A stretch of 55,024 nt of DNA from Candidatus Poseidoniales archaeon (GTDB lineage: Archaea; Thermoplasmatota; Poseidoniia; Poseidoniales; Poseidoniaceae), in assembly GCA_012959275.1 (NCBI GenBank), contig DUDM01000061.1, positions 1 through 55,024 of the forward strand, written 5' to 3'. The notes under the pieces were generated by a model that made no database searches, was not told where the DNA came from, and saw nothing but the letters and a program-made list of their open reading frames with translations. Both the position numbers and the translations under genes were made by a program. Shown here piece by piece: positions 16,662 to 24,771 of this stretch (within the stretch, counting starts at the first letter, position 1; each line of letters opens with the position of its first letter).

Positions 16662-18578
16662 ATGCCCTTCATGCCAGTCGGAATGCCCCCACTCGGCGGC
16701 CCAGTCGGGCGCAGTAGAATGCGTCTTTCAGCCAGTGGATTGGTATCTTGGGAAAGGTGCTCAAGACAGTGGTTCCACCGCACTAAACAGGGTTTATCTG
16801 GCCCTATTAATCCCGAAATGATTCTAGGAATTATCGTCGAGGATGCTCTTGTTTCCTTGCTAATGGAGGACCCTGGGGATCGTGCCCTAGATGCAAAACC
16901 ATGTTGGATTGAATGGCAAGATGATTATTCAAAGCCAAATGATGGAGGTGGTGAGGAACCAGAATCATTGCAAGATATTGAGCAATACCTACTGGCAAGG
17001 ATTCCAGCCTGTGCTGCAAAAGTCATCGAATTAGGGGCCAAGAAATGGAAGGAAGCACCTTTCAGAAGTCCTGAAAGGGATTGGTCCGAGAAATCACAGG
17101 ACTATGTTGAAGCATTATTACTAGCAGGAATAGAATTACAATTGGAAGAGGTAGAAAAATGCCATGCGGCAGGCGGAGGTCCACATTTATCTAAATGGCG
17201 AGAAAATGGAGACCCTCATTTTGTTAGGGCCCCAAGATGGTGTGAAGAGCCACGTTTCCCAATTCCAGAAAAAGTTCCAGGGAATTCTCTCAAATTAGCA
17301 GCGATAAAAATCTCTGAAGAAACTCAATCAAAAGATGAGAGTGAAATCACTTGGTTCGAAGCCTGGAAAATCGCTAGACCATGGGTCAAAGACCCAAGAG
17401 TTTGGCAACCACAGCGTCTCTATCACCCTGATGGCTGGGCAGCGGGGGAACTCGACATGTTATTGAGATGGCAAGGCAAAGCAACTGTAGTTGACATAAA
17501 ATCAGGAGATGGGAGTAGCGGTTGGTCTACAGGATTGGCCAGCCAGTTACAATTCTATCAATGGCTATACCTTCGAACAAGGACAGAGGAATCCCTAATT
17601 AGCGAAGTAGAGGGGATAGAAGGTTGGTATCTGGGTTCAAAAGACCGCCACGAAATCGATATATGGAGCGCGGAAGAATTAATTCAAAAAGATGAGGAAC
17701 TACATTCTATTTGGCAAGCAATGACCAATGCTGATGGCGACAAAGAGACTTGGCCAGAAGCAAATCCATCTGCATGGAAGGGCGAATCTGTTGAGGAAAC
17801 TTGCAAGCGCTGCCATGCCCGTTTCATTTGTGACTTCGTCAGTGAAGAATTGAGCCAAGAGGGATTAATTGCGATTTTACCGCCTAGGATGAAAGAATTA
17901 TCAAGGCAACAAGTGCAAGAAAAATTGCAGGCGCGCGAACCCGCAAGCCCAATTTCTGTAATTCCTAATCGAGTAAATGTTGAAGGAAGAATTTCAGGAA
18001 AGTGGGGCCCAATGTCAAATCATTTTGGTGAACCAGTGCATGGGGCCGTACTTTCAACTGGTGCAAAATCCAGTGTCGTAGTAGAGGAAATGGCCCCAGG
18101 TACCTTCCTTGAATTGAAAGACCTTGCTGATGGGAACTGGCTGATAAAAAATGCAGCACCAGGAGTTTGGCGTAATTCATCTCGGATTTATCTCGATTCA
18201 CGCTCAAGCCTAGTTAAATCCGGAGAAGAAGATGTTGAAGTCACCAGAATAGGCCTTCTCCCAACTCGTGCCAATGTCGATGGCTTGGTGGTAAGTAGGA
18301 GAACTGCAAAAGGGATTCGTATTGACGGTAAGCCGTGGACTATGATGACATGTCATCTTTGGGATGGAAATCACACCATAGAAGTGGTAGTATTTGGCTG
18401 GGGAGTTACAGAAACTTTTGCTGACATTACGGTCGGAGATAGAGTCTTGTTAACTGGAGCGGAATTAGGTTGGAGAGCAGGATTGCCACAATTAAGAATA
18501 TCTCCCCGAAACTCTCGAATCGAAGTCAGGTCTAGAGATTGGCAACCAATGGATGAATTGCCAGATTCAATTCAATGA
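16662..18578 (+). CDS. RecB/Cas4-like PD-(D/E)XK nuclease fused to an OB fold
   Basis: 638 aa. The N-terminal block SASGLVSWERCSRQWFHR resembles the start of Cas4/RecB-type nucleases with the first cluster Cys. The active-site motifs follow: GELDMLL, VVDIKSG (the D-x-K lysine), and QLQFYQWL (motif QxxxY). A C-terminal Cys trio, CKRCHARFIC, completes a Cas4/AddB-like 4Fe-4S pattern. After about residue 430 come two OB-like segments, the second reading RANVDGLVVSRRTAKGI, then TCHLWDGNHTIEVVVFGWG. This suggests single-stranded DNA binding joined to nuclease activity, as in repair or replication processing. It is followed 41 bases later by a full-length paralog. The start could also be the Met at residue 20. 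No Cas genes are near. Confidence 0.8.
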   Translation: MPFMPVGMPPLGGPVGRSRMRLSASGLVSWERCSRQWFHRTKQGLSGPINPEMILGIIVEDALVSLLMEDPGDRALDAKPCWIEWQDDYSKPNDGGGEEPESLQDIEQYLLARIPACAAKVIELGAKKWKEAPFRSPERDWSEKSQDYVEALLLAGIELQLEEVEKCHAAGGGPHLSKWRENGDPHFVRAPRWCEEPRFPIPEKVPGNSLKLAAIKISEETQSKDESEITWFEAWKIARPWVKDPRVWQPQRLYHPDGWAAGELDMLLRWQGKATVVDIKSGDGSSGWSTGLASQLQFYQWLYLRTRTEESLISEVEGIEGWYLGSKDRHEIDIWSAEELIQKDEELHSIWQAMTNADGDKETWPEANPSAWKGESVEETCKRCHARFICDFVSEELSQEGLIAILPPRMKELSRQQVQEKLQAREPASPISVIPNRVNVEGRISGKWGPMSNHFGEPVHGAVLSTGAKSSVVVEEMAPGTFLELKDLADGNWLIKNAAPGVWRNSSRIYLDSRSSLVKSGEEDVEVTRIGLLPTRANVDGLVVSRRTAKGIRIDGKPWTMMTCHLWDGNHTIEVVVFGWGVTETFADITVGDRVLLTGAELGWRAGLPQLRISPRNSRIEVRSRDWQPMDELPDSIQ

Positions 18579-18619
18579 AGCATCATGCTTGAAAACCCTT
18601 GACGGTAGCAAGCGGTTGT

Positions 18620-20488
18620 ATGCCAGTCAATCATCCGCCAGCAGACGACCCAATTGGCCCCTACAAGAGGCTCTCTCATACTCAATCTGCAATGCTCTCA
18701 AACTGCCCTCGTCAATGGTATCACCGCTATAAACAAGGATTGCGCGGTGAATCTCCCCCAATCCTAGCAATGGGGCGAGCAGTCGAAGAAGCAATTTGTA
18801 GAACTTTGAGAGAATCTCCCGTTCTTGTGCCCATCGATGCTCAATCAGAATGGCTTGATAGTCCACTCGAAGAAACAATTCCTCAATGGGCCGGTGGTGC
18901 TTTACAGGCAGTCAATAGACCAAGCCGTTCACAAGAAGGTTGGCCTTCTCCAAAAACAACAACTTCTCCCAAATCAACTTGGCCAATGTCAAGAAATGAA
19001 ATGAAAAGATGGGCATCTTACCGCCTTGATATTCATTTTGCTCGTTGTTGGGAGGCAGCAGGAAAAGAATGGAATGAAGACCCAAACAAAGTTGGAGACT
19101 GGGATGAATTTACTGCAAAAGATGGACCAAGGGCCCAACAGATGGCATTAGATGGAATTGAATTACACTTGGATGAAGTTCAACAATGTATTGTGGATTT
19201 AAATCCAGAAACATTAGCAAATTGGAGATGCGGTCAATCAAGGCCTCAATGGCCTGCCCCTGATGGGTTTCCATACCAATGGAGCACCCCTCACCCTTGT
19301 GCTAAAGAAGGCGGAACTATCTCGTGGGTAGAAGCCTGGGAAATAGCTAGACCTTGGTTTGTCGACCCAGATGCAGACAGTTTTTCCCTCACCTGTATTC
19401 ACAAGGATTTCTGGTTCCAAGGAGAATATGACCTCGTTTATCGTTGGACAGGTGAGACCAACATAGTCGATATCAAAGCAAGTATTGGAGCAACTGATCG
19501 TTCTGGTGATTATATCAAGCAAATGCGCACTTATGCTTGGCTCTGGTGGGATATGCACGATGGTCAGTTACCAGCAAGACTAGAGATTTGGTACCTTGGA
19601 GCGGCATCAAAAAAGTATGTTCCAGTGCCAGATCAAAAGCAGATGAAAATAATAGGTGAGGAATTACACACTTGCTGGATTGAAGCCCAAGAAGATGATG
19701 CAATAAAGGAAGATTTTCCAATGAATCCTGCGCCTTATCGACAATTTGCAGCGGGTGGAGTCTCTGATGGAGAAGACCTTTCGGGACTAACCCGTTGTAC
19801 TCATTGTGACTTCGTTAACATTTGTCCAAACTCAGGCCCAATTAACCTACCCGCATTCGAAAAAGGATTTGTATCCATCGGGGATATTGACCCATACTTG
19901 ACGGCATGGGGTCGAGTATACAGGTTAGGCGTGGAATTACAATTCCCTTTCACTGCGGATATCAGAAAGCGAGAATTCACCTTGCACATGGAAGATGGGC
20001 AGGTCAATTGTGTTCTTGATGATGATATTGAATTGCCAGAATGGGAGGAAGGCATGGCCATTCGCATCTTTGGAGCAACACCGGCTATCGTCAAGAAGGG
20101 TACACAATGGTGGAAGCGCTTGAAAATTGGTCGAGGTGCGAGCATAGTTCTTGCTGAAGAACGCAGAGATGGCGATTGCCTAACGGCGCAAGTTGAAGCG
20201 ATGGAAGTTTCAGTCAAAGCCTTGGCCTTTTCCTTTGATCATCGTAACACCACTCGAAGTGACGGTAGTAAATCCAAAAAGTGGAGTGCTCGTTTGGTAG
20301 ATGATTCGGGAGTTATTCCGATTGAGGCTTGGGATGAAAAGATACTCTCGATGCTTTTGGATGGTGAACCAGTGCGTGGTAATGTAGTCAAAGCAGTTTC
20401 TTTCAGCGTGGTTGGAAATGCGGCTGGTAAGCCGGTGTTGAGAGCTAAGCAAAACCGTTCTGGGTCTTCGCGCTTGAAAATAGTTTGA
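18620..20488 (+). CDS. second RecB/Cas4-like nuclease-OB fusion (tandem paralog)
   Basis: 622 aa from the ATG at 18620 (the track start is a TTG). It has the same architecture as the gene before it: LSHTQSAMLSNCPRQWYHRYKQGL at the start, GEYDLVYRW and NIVDIKAS as the metal-binding D and D-x-K motifs, QMRTYAWL as the QxxxY motif, and CTHCDFVNIC as the C-terminal cluster cysteines. The C-terminus is an RPA-like OB fold with WSARLVDDSGVIPIEAWDEKI. Both catalytic and cluster residues are kept, so both copies are probably active. Divergence between the two is large, so the duplication is old. They may form a heterodimer on single-stranded or branched DNA, which is inference. Confidence 0.8.
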   Translation: MPVNHPPADDPIGPYKRLSHTQSAMLSNCPRQWYHRYKQGLRGESPPILAMGRAVEEAICRTLRESPVLVPIDAQSEWLDSPLEETIPQWAGGALQAVNRPSRSQEGWPSPKTTTSPKSTWPMSRNEMKRWASYRLDIHFARCWEAAGKEWNEDPNKVGDWDEFTAKDGPRAQQMALDGIELHLDEVQQCIVDLNPETLANWRCGQSRPQWPAPDGFPYQWSTPHPCAKEGGTISWVEAWEIARPWFVDPDADSFSLTCIHKDFWFQGEYDLVYRWTGETNIVDIKASIGATDRSGDYIKQMRTYAWLWWDMHDGQLPARLEIWYLGAASKKYVPVPDQKQMKIIGEELHTCWIEAQEDDAIKEDFPMNPAPYRQFAAGGVSDGEDLSGLTRCTHCDFVNICPNSGPINLPAFEKGFVSIGDIDPYLTAWGRVYRLGVELQFPFTADIRKREFTLHMEDGQVNCVLDDDIELPEWEEGMAIRIFGATPAIVKKGTQWWKRLKIGRGASIVLAEERRDGDCLTAQVEAMEVSVKALAFSFDHRNTTRSDGSKSKKWSARLVDDSGVIPIEAWDEKILSMLLDGEPVRGNVVKAVSFSVVGNAAGKPVLRAKQNRSGSSRLKIV

Positions 20489-20509
20489 TTTTTGAGACTT
20501 ATAGGCGCC

Positions 20510-20549
20510 GGTTTCGAACAAGCGCTATGTATCGATTGTGTTCGAAACC
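20510..20549. repeat. 11-bp perfect inverted repeat downstream of the nuclease pair
   Basis: GGTTTCGAACA (20510-20520) and TGTTCGAAACC (20539-20549) are exact reverse complements around an 18-base loop. The repeat sits 22 bases after the nuclease stop codon. It may serve as a terminator stem or protein-binding palindrome. There is no T-run after it. A smaller stem, AACGAAC/GTTCGTT (20555-20571), follows immediately, and GGCGCC recurs four times within the next 180 bases. Confidence 0.6.
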
Positions 20550-20571
20550 TAGCCAACGAACGAAGTTCGTT

Positions 20572-20594
20572 TGGCGCCGAGAGAGAGATTTGAA
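20572..20594 (-). repeat. duplicate of the tRNA-Ser 3' end
   Basis: These 23 bases are identical to 20689-20711, the T-loop/T-stem 3' side, acceptor strand, discriminator and CCA of the neighbouring tRNA-Ser gene, in the same orientation. Identity stops abruptly beyond them, and the T-stem partner is not complementary, so this is not a working tRNA. It could be an att-type direct repeat left by an integrative element or a remnant of a tandem tRNA copy. The 94 bases between the copies encode nothing recognisable. Confidence 0.75.
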
Positions 20595-20688
20595 TCCGAC
20601 ATGCTTCACAATCAGCATTATTCAGCGAAGTATTAGGAGAAAAGCTCTCCTTTCGGCGCCACTGAATATAGTTATCACTTATTGAAAG

Positions 20689-20774
20689 TGGCGCCGAGAG
20701 AGAGATTTGAACTCTCGCGTCCAAGGGACAGTGGATTTCGAATCCACCGCGATACCAGGCTATGCGATCTCGGC
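20689..20774 (-). tRNA. tRNA-Ser (anticodon CGA)
   Basis: Read on the minus strand, the acceptor stem GCCGAGA pairs with TCTCGGC, followed by discriminator G and an encoded CCA. The anticodon arm is GTGGA-TTCGAAA-TCCAC, giving CGA, which reads UCG serine codons. A long variable arm with GTCC/GGAC pairing marks a class II tRNA, and the T arm GAGAG-TTCAAAT-CTCTC is perfect. The D loop has the expected AGCCTGG with one weak pair in the stem. No intron is seen. It is transcribed away from the ubiquitin-like gene. Confidence 0.93.
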
Positions 20775-20830
20775 TGTTGATGGCGTGCTGATGCGCGTTG
20801 GTCATAAGCGTGATGCCACGGCATCGATAC

Positions 20831-21031
20831 ATGCTGATTAGAATCCTCAACAATGGCGTGAGGACAGAATTAGAATTCGACGGTCCTTGTTCGATTGAAT
20901 CAATAATTCAGAAAATGGGTATTCTTCCCTCAACCGTTTTAGCCATTCATAATGATTCAGTAGTTCCATATAATGCAATTGTAAATGAAGACATTGAATT
21001 GGAATTGATTATCGTTTCTTCTGGCGGTTAA
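20831..21031 (+). CDS. ubiquitin-like ThiS/MoaD/SAMP-type protein ending in Gly-Gly
   Basis: 66 aa from the ATG at 20831. It has a beta-grasp pattern: IRILNNG, an acidic second strand, IESIIQKMGILPSTVLAIHNDSVVP and a final IELELIIVSSGG. The C-terminal diglycine is the part activated by an E1-like enzyme in ThiS, MoaD, Urm1, TtuB and archaeal SAMP proteins. These donate sulfur for tRNA thiolation, thiamine or molybdopterin, or become attached to lysines. The length and the phrase 'VLAIHNDSVVP' are nearest ThiS/Urm1-like sulfur carriers. No E1 or PP-loop thiolase is in the window apart from the degenerate ThiI-like gene. It is a lone gene divergent from tRNA-Ser. Confidence 0.82.
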   Translation: MLIRILNNGVRTELEFDGPCSIESIIQKMGILPSTVLAIHNDSVVPYNAIVNEDIELELIIVSSGG

Positions 21032-21076
21032 TTTGCCCTGCGCTTGAATAACCGTATTATCAACGAAGTCAGTATT

Positions 21077-22282
21077 TCATCGCCCCTGTAGAACTCCTAA
21101 ACGCTCTGAGACAACCATGTTTTCTTTTGGAGTTCCCATAAAAATGATGATTTCACCGGCACCCAGTTTCTTTTTAGTTGAAGGATTACCCTTTACTTCC
21201 CATCCTTCTCCCTCTATTTTTTCGGGATTCTTTTCTGCGGTTGCAATGAGAAGGGCACCATCGTTTTCAATCATTTCTTTGCGGATTTCTGAAACGGTCA
21301 TGCCTTCTGCCGATGAGCCTTCGGTGACAGTAAATTGTTGGATATCGCAATCAGATAATCCCGAGGTCATCGTATCTACAAGGTGGGCGACTTCAGGTTC
21401 AAAAGCGGCTGATGCAACAAGCCGTCCGCCGATTTCAAATGGTGATGCAACATATGTTACTCCTGATGCTGAGAATGTAGTACGGAGTTCTGGTCTCTGT
21501 ACGTAAACGATTATTCTCAAATCTGGGTTATTTGCCCTGACGTTGAGTGAAGAGATTAGGTTAGTCGTATCTTCAGGGGTTGCAATTATTAGGGTATGTG
21601 CATCTAAATGATTGGCTCTCTGAAGGGCAGGGAGCGCCGTTGGGTCTCCTATGGTGATGAATAATTGGCTATCATCATCGCACAATTCCTTGATCAGAGA
21701 TATGTCATTTTGATCTTCACATATCACTGCTACTTGTCTTCCAGCAGCAAGTAGTTCGGGTATTGCTACCTTAGAAATACTGCTCCATCCGCATACTATT
21801 ACATGGTTTTTCATATTTGTTCCTGTCATTCCCAGCCACCTCAATCTATTGTAGTCCATAACTGCTGATTGTATTCCCGAGAGGACGATGGCGATGAATA
21901 CCATTGTCGTCATAATGAAGGCTCCAGCAGTCAATCTGCCTCCAAGGGAAACGGGATAGTGGTCACCATATCCTATGGTGCCAAGAGTGACGGTTGACCA
22001 CCAAAGTGCGTCATCCAGTCTCTGAATATTTGGTTCGCGAGGGCATTCATCACAGCCTTCAATCACATCCCCTACTCGGGTTGCCCCTGAATCTTTGAAT
22101 TCTTTTTCAAATATCTTAGCCTGTGAGGTTTCAAAACCATATACTGCAAGTGAAGTTGCTAGATAAAGGAAGAAGACGACAATTACAGGTGTAGCGATTT
22201 TAAGCAGGACAATTTGCCTGATTCTTGCAGCCTCGCCCTTAGGAAGCCTAGTTCTTGCAGACTCGGCCTTAGGAATCATCAT
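21077..22282 (-). CDS. potassium channel with RCK (TrkA-N/TrkA-C) domains
   Basis: 401 aa, MthK-like. A first membrane helix (IVLLKIATPVIVVFFLYLATSLAVYG), a pore region WWSTVTLGTIGYGDHYPV with the K+ selectivity filter TIGYGD, and a second helix (TAGAFIMTTMVFIAIVLSGIQ) form a 2-TM channel. The cytoplasmic part starts HVIVCGWSSISKVAIPELLA, a Rossmann RCK domain, and ends with a TrkA-C-like domain. The loop before the pore is long and has two Cys (EGCDECP). The channel would gate K+ flux in response to a ligand such as Ca2+ or nucleotide. It lies 44 bases downstream of the PAC2-family gene, at the end of the translation operon. Confidence 0.92.
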   Translation of the reverse strand: MMIPKAESARTRLPKGEAARIRQIVLLKIATPVIVVFFLYLATSLAVYGFETSQAKIFEKEFKDSGATRVGDVIEGCDECPREPNIQRLDDALWWSTVTLGTIGYGDHYPVSLGGRLTAGAFIMTTMVFIAIVLSGIQSAVMDYNRLRWLGMTGTNMKNHVIVCGWSSISKVAIPELLAAGRQVAVICEDQNDISLIKELCDDDSQLFITIGDPTALPALQRANHLDAHTLIIATPEDTTNLISSLNVRANNPDLRIIVYVQRPELRTTFSASGVTYVASPFEIGGRLVASAAFEPEVAHLVDTMTSGLSDCDIQQFTVTEGSSAEGMTVSEIRKEMIENDGALLIATAEKNPEKIEGEGWEVKGNPSTKKKLGAGEIIIFMGTPKENMVVSERLGVLQGR

Positions 22283-22326
22283 GCCTCACACAAGCATCCC
22301 CTACATGTGCTTTGAGCCGGCAAACC

Positions 22327-23133
22327 TTAGGAATACAACATTGGAGCGTTATCTTCTTCTGCTAATTCGGGTATTTCTCCGGCGACGCCCTTTTCATCAA
22401 GCATTGCCATATGAATGCCCATTCTATCCATTGTAGCAAATGGAATCTCCAATTTCAAATCAAACCATGCAACGAGAGAAGCGAGGAGGCGTTGGGCTGC
22501 AATCGGATCGGCACTAGAACCGAGAGTTGTTGATATAGCACAGGTTGATGAAATCCCAACGACCGGCCCTAGTGAGGATAATAGTCCGACTAAGCCAATG
22601 ACTCCCCCATTTGGTTGGTCTCTTCTGACGTCGGCTGAACTTTGTTCCAATTCAAGTCTTGTTTCGATATCAGAGCAGACCAAGAATACATCTTCTTCTC
22701 CTACTGCAGCAGCCATTCCCGCTAGAATGATTACATGCTGACAGGAAGATTGTTTTGCAAGTTTCAAGATTTCTAACGCACACTCATGTTGGCCACTAGG
22801 GGTGACTGGTTGGCCATCTGCAGTTACTAGAATCAATTCCCCATAATGGTGAAAGGAGATATGTGGGGGAGAAAGTAATCCTTGGCTGTCTAGACTTGCT
22901 TGAGGTGGCATATCAGGATGAATGAGGCGAAGCACTTCCTCGGCTTCACATGATTCTGTTAAACTGTCGATTATCAATTTCCCGACATTGCCAACCCCCG
23001 GTAATGCTGCCAACATTATTCTATGCTCGGGCAGGCTTTGGTGTCCGCTTAGCCATTGCTGGAGAAGTCCCATATTCTCGATGCTCCGCCTATGGTGGAT
23101 AATGATTCGCATCAACATCGCCACGCTAAGCAT
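22327..23133 (-). CDS. PAC2-family protein (proteasome assembly chaperone-like)
   Basis: 268 aa. The core begins IMLAALPGVGNVGKLIIDSL, the diagnostic PAC2 opening, followed by SFHHYGELILVTADGQP and CQHVIILAGMAA; later GLVGLLSSLGPV and the C-terminal LDLKLEIPFATMD-type region fit COG2047/COG1938 members. In eukaryotes PAC2 proteins help assemble the proteasome core; the archaeal role is not settled. The position after L44e, S27e, aIF2a and Nop10 is a conserved archaeal gene order, which supports the call. The track start gives about 20 extra N-terminal residues, and Met21 is an alternative start. The start is 13 bases beyond the Nop10 stop. Confidence 0.82.
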   Translation of the reverse strand: MLSVAMLMRIIIHHRRSIENMGLLQQWLSGHQSLPEHRIMLAALPGVGNVGKLIIDSLTESCEAEEVLRLIHPDMPPQASLDSQGLLSPPHISFHHYGELILVTADGQPVTPSGQHECALEILKLAKQSSCQHVIILAGMAAAVGEEDVFLVCSDIETRLELEQSSADVRRDQPNGGVIGLVGLLSSLGPVVGISSTCAISTTLGSSADPIAAQRLLASLVAWFDLKLEIPFATMDRMGIHMAMLDEKGVAGEIPELAEEDNAPMLYS

Positions 23134-23146
23134 GGATTAGGGGGCT

Positions 23147-23368
23147 TCATTCTTCTTCCAAAGAAGATTCCTGAATTGGTTTAGGAAGTTTTTTGACCCA
23201 CTCTTTAGATTCAACAGAATGCCTTTGTCTTCTGCGCGAGGCTTGGTGGTCATCAGGAGACCACTTCAATGGCGCAGCAGCCTGTGCTGGCTGTCCACAT
23301 TTTATGCAGGTGGTTGACAAACCATGCGCCCCACAAGTTGTGCAGGTCTGAAGTTTTTGACGAACCAT
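23147..23368 (-). CDS. nop10: H/ACA RNA-protein component Nop10
   Basis: 73 aa. It has the zinc-ribbon CTTCGAHGLSTTCIKCG followed by the Nop10 core 'P.KWSPDD....RR.R', here PLKWSPDDHQASRRRQR. Nop10 binds the catalytic subunit Cbf5 in H/ACA ribonucleoproteins, which direct pseudouridylation of rRNA. Compared with a typical archaeal Nop10 of about 60 residues it has a slightly longer acidic tail. It lies 4 bases downstream of the aIF2a stop, in the standard archaeal order, which makes the identification firm. Confidence 0.9.
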   Translation of the reverse strand: MVRQKLQTCTTCGAHGLSTTCIKCGQPAQAAAPLKWSPDDHQASRRRQRHSVESKEWVKKLPKPIQESSLEEE

Positions 23369-23372
23369 TTAA

Positions 23373-24155
23373 TCAGCCCCGTGTTGCACTAGCCACTCCG
23401 CCAGATTCTTCAACTATAGTAATTGCATCTTCGCACAGTGATTCCCAAGCGGATTCTCCACTTTTGTAATCTGGGGCTCTTAATTCAATACGATATTGAG
23501 GGGCACCATCATAATGGCAAGTGATGGAAATTTCATTCTCTTCATCGCTATAGGACTCGGCCGCCTCTAAGGCTCTGCGAATTACCTCGATACCTTCTGT
23601 AGTATGGCATTCCATCAGGAAAGTGCCTTTGATATGGACAAAAGGAGGAATAATATTCTCAATTGCCAATTCGATGAATTGTGCACACCAATCTCCCTCA
23701 AATCCAGAAGCAGAGAGGGCCTCATTATTGATTGCACTTTCTTCAAAAGCAGAATAGAGTGTACCGAATTCTTCGATTAGTTCGCCTGCATACTCTTCTG
23801 TCTTGTTGTGATCCCATTCTACCTTCTCTGCCAAAACTTTCAGCAATTGGTTAGCCCTTTGTTCATTCTTCCAGGCTTGAATAGTATCTCTCCTTCTTTC
23901 ATCAGATACACTTTTTAGGGATAATTCCACGCTTCGTCCATCTTTTCTGGTGCGCAATACTTTGCAAACTAAGCGCTGACCATCACGTACGAAGCCACGA
24001 ATATTCTTGACCCAACCACTAGCGATTTCACCGATGAAGATGAAACCCTCGAGGTTATTGTAGGTGTCTAATTTTGTGTAAGCACCATTTTGCTTGACAT
24101 CTGAAACTGTACAGACAACAAGTTCCCCTTCGCTTGGGAATTCGAGTTCTGCCAT
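23373..24155 (-). CDS. translation initiation factor aIF2 alpha subunit
   Basis: 260 aa from the ATG at 24155, selected because GGAGG lies 7 bases upstream and family homology starts at PSEGELVVCTV; the track start at 24173 is a GTG overlapping the S27e stop. An S1-type OB domain (residues 1-85) includes GFIFIGEIASGWVKNIRGFVRDGQRLVCKVLRTRKDGRSVELSLK, matching the region around eIF2a Ser51. It is followed by a helical domain and a C-terminal ferredoxin-like domain. With the beta and gamma subunits it delivers initiator tRNA to the ribosome. It is part of the L44e-S27e-aIF2a-Nop10-PAC2 operon. Confidence 0.96.
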   Translation of the reverse strand: MAELEFPSEGELVVCTVSDVKQNGAYTKLDTYNNLEGFIFIGEIASGWVKNIRGFVRDGQRLVCKVLRTRKDGRSVELSLKSVSDERRRDTIQAWKNEQRANQLLKVLAEKVEWDHNKTEEYAGELIEEFGTLYSAFEESAINNEALSASGFEGDWCAQFIELAIENIIPPFVHIKGTFLMECHTTEGIEVIRRALEAAESYSDEENEISITCHYDGAPQYRIELRAPDYKSGESAWESLCEDAITIVEESGGVASATRG

Positions 24156-24169
24156 TCTGAAGCCTCCGT

Positions 24170-24340
24170 TCACTGGAGAGCTTCAACAACAGTGCATCCA
24201 ACCAGGTTTGCATTTCCACCAGCCGGTTGGGCTAGGGTTGCGCCGCATACTCCACAGGAGATGGAAGTTGTGGCACGCTTGAAAATTACAGTTTCGTTTC
24301 CGCAATCGCGGCATGATACCTTGATGAATCCACTTGTCAT
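24170..24340 (-). CDS. rps27e: ribosomal protein S27e
   Basis: 56 aa from the ATG at 24340, which has GAGGTG upstream; the longer track ORF is out of line with the family. It is a small zinc ribbon with all four Cys kept: FIKVSCRDCGNETVIF and SISCGVCGATLAQPAGG. The ending LVGCTVVEAL is typical of archaeal S27e. A component of the small ribosomal subunit. It lies 10 bases downstream of L44e, and its stop is 14 bases before the aIF2a ATG. Confidence 0.95.
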   Translation of the reverse strand: MTSGFIKVSCRDCGNETVIFKRATTSISCGVCGATLAQPAGGNANLVGCTVVEALQ

Positions 24341-24350
24341 ATTATGCACC

Positions 24351-24635
24351 TCACTTGTCGATGAGTTCGAATTTCTTTGCACGTTGACAAGGAGCGTAAT
24401 GAGCCTTGCCGGTTTCTGTACAACGGAATAGAATGTTCACTCTCTTGGTTGGCTTTTCACGGCCTTCAGGCTTCGGGCGAGGGAAACCACGGTATCCTGC
24501 AGTAACTCTGCGGAATCGGCGTTGACCCCACTTCAATTCACTGGCCCGCCTTTTCTTGACACGCTCCACCGTATGCATGGTATGGCGGCCCGCTGAGGGG
24601 CTGTATCGCTTGATCTGTCGGGGCATTTTGACCAT
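24351..24635 (-). CDS. rpl44e: ribosomal protein L44e with degenerate zinc finger
   Basis: 94 aa. The core KWGQRRFRRVTAGYRGFPRPKPEGREKPTKRV is unmistakable L44e, a large-subunit protein near the tRNA exit site. The family zinc finger, normally YCPYCKKHT and CTECGKAH, reads YSPSAGRHT and CTETGKAH here, so three of four Cys are replaced and the metal site is probably gone. It is the first gene of the S27e/aIF2a/Nop10 operon, with a TATA-like box about 40 bases upstream. Met1 or Met4 could be the start; Met1 (ATG at 24635) leaves a 5' leader of about 15 bases. Confidence 0.96.
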   Translation of the reverse strand: MVKMPRQIKRYSPSAGRHTMHTVERVKKRRASELKWGQRRFRRVTAGYRGFPRPKPEGREKPTKRVNILFRCTETGKAHYAPCQRAKKFELIDK

Positions 24636-24672
24636 TTAGAACACCTTGAGCGAGCGTCCCACAAGGGTTCGG

Positions 24673-24680
24673 TATATATT
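24673..24680 (-). promoter_or_regulatory. TATA-like box for the L44e operon
   Basis: On the plus strand the site reads TATATATT; on the minus strand AATATATA. It lies about 38-45 bases before the L44e ATG, which would put transcription start about 15 bases before the gene if the usual archaeal 25-base offset holds. It is the only clear AT-box in the gap between L44e and the divergent membrane protein. Confidence 0.55.
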
Positions 24681-24771
24681 GGTGCCGGAAAGAATCCGGC
24701 TAACAAATCGTGATACTGCAAGGCAATACATGGACAATACTTATTGATTATCTACATCGGCACAGGCCTTG

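Noticed and set aside
16662-20488. Cas4 of a CRISPR-Cas locus
   Set aside because: No Cas1, Cas2 or effector genes and no repeat-spacer array are in the window, and the proteins are much longer than Cas4 with OB domains.
20572-20660. Possible second, intron-bearing tRNA (8-bp GGCGCCGA/TCGGCGCC ends and D-arm-like hairpin)
   Set aside because: The T-stem does not pair, there is no GG in the D loop and no plausible anticodon arm; only the 3' 23 bases are tRNA-like.
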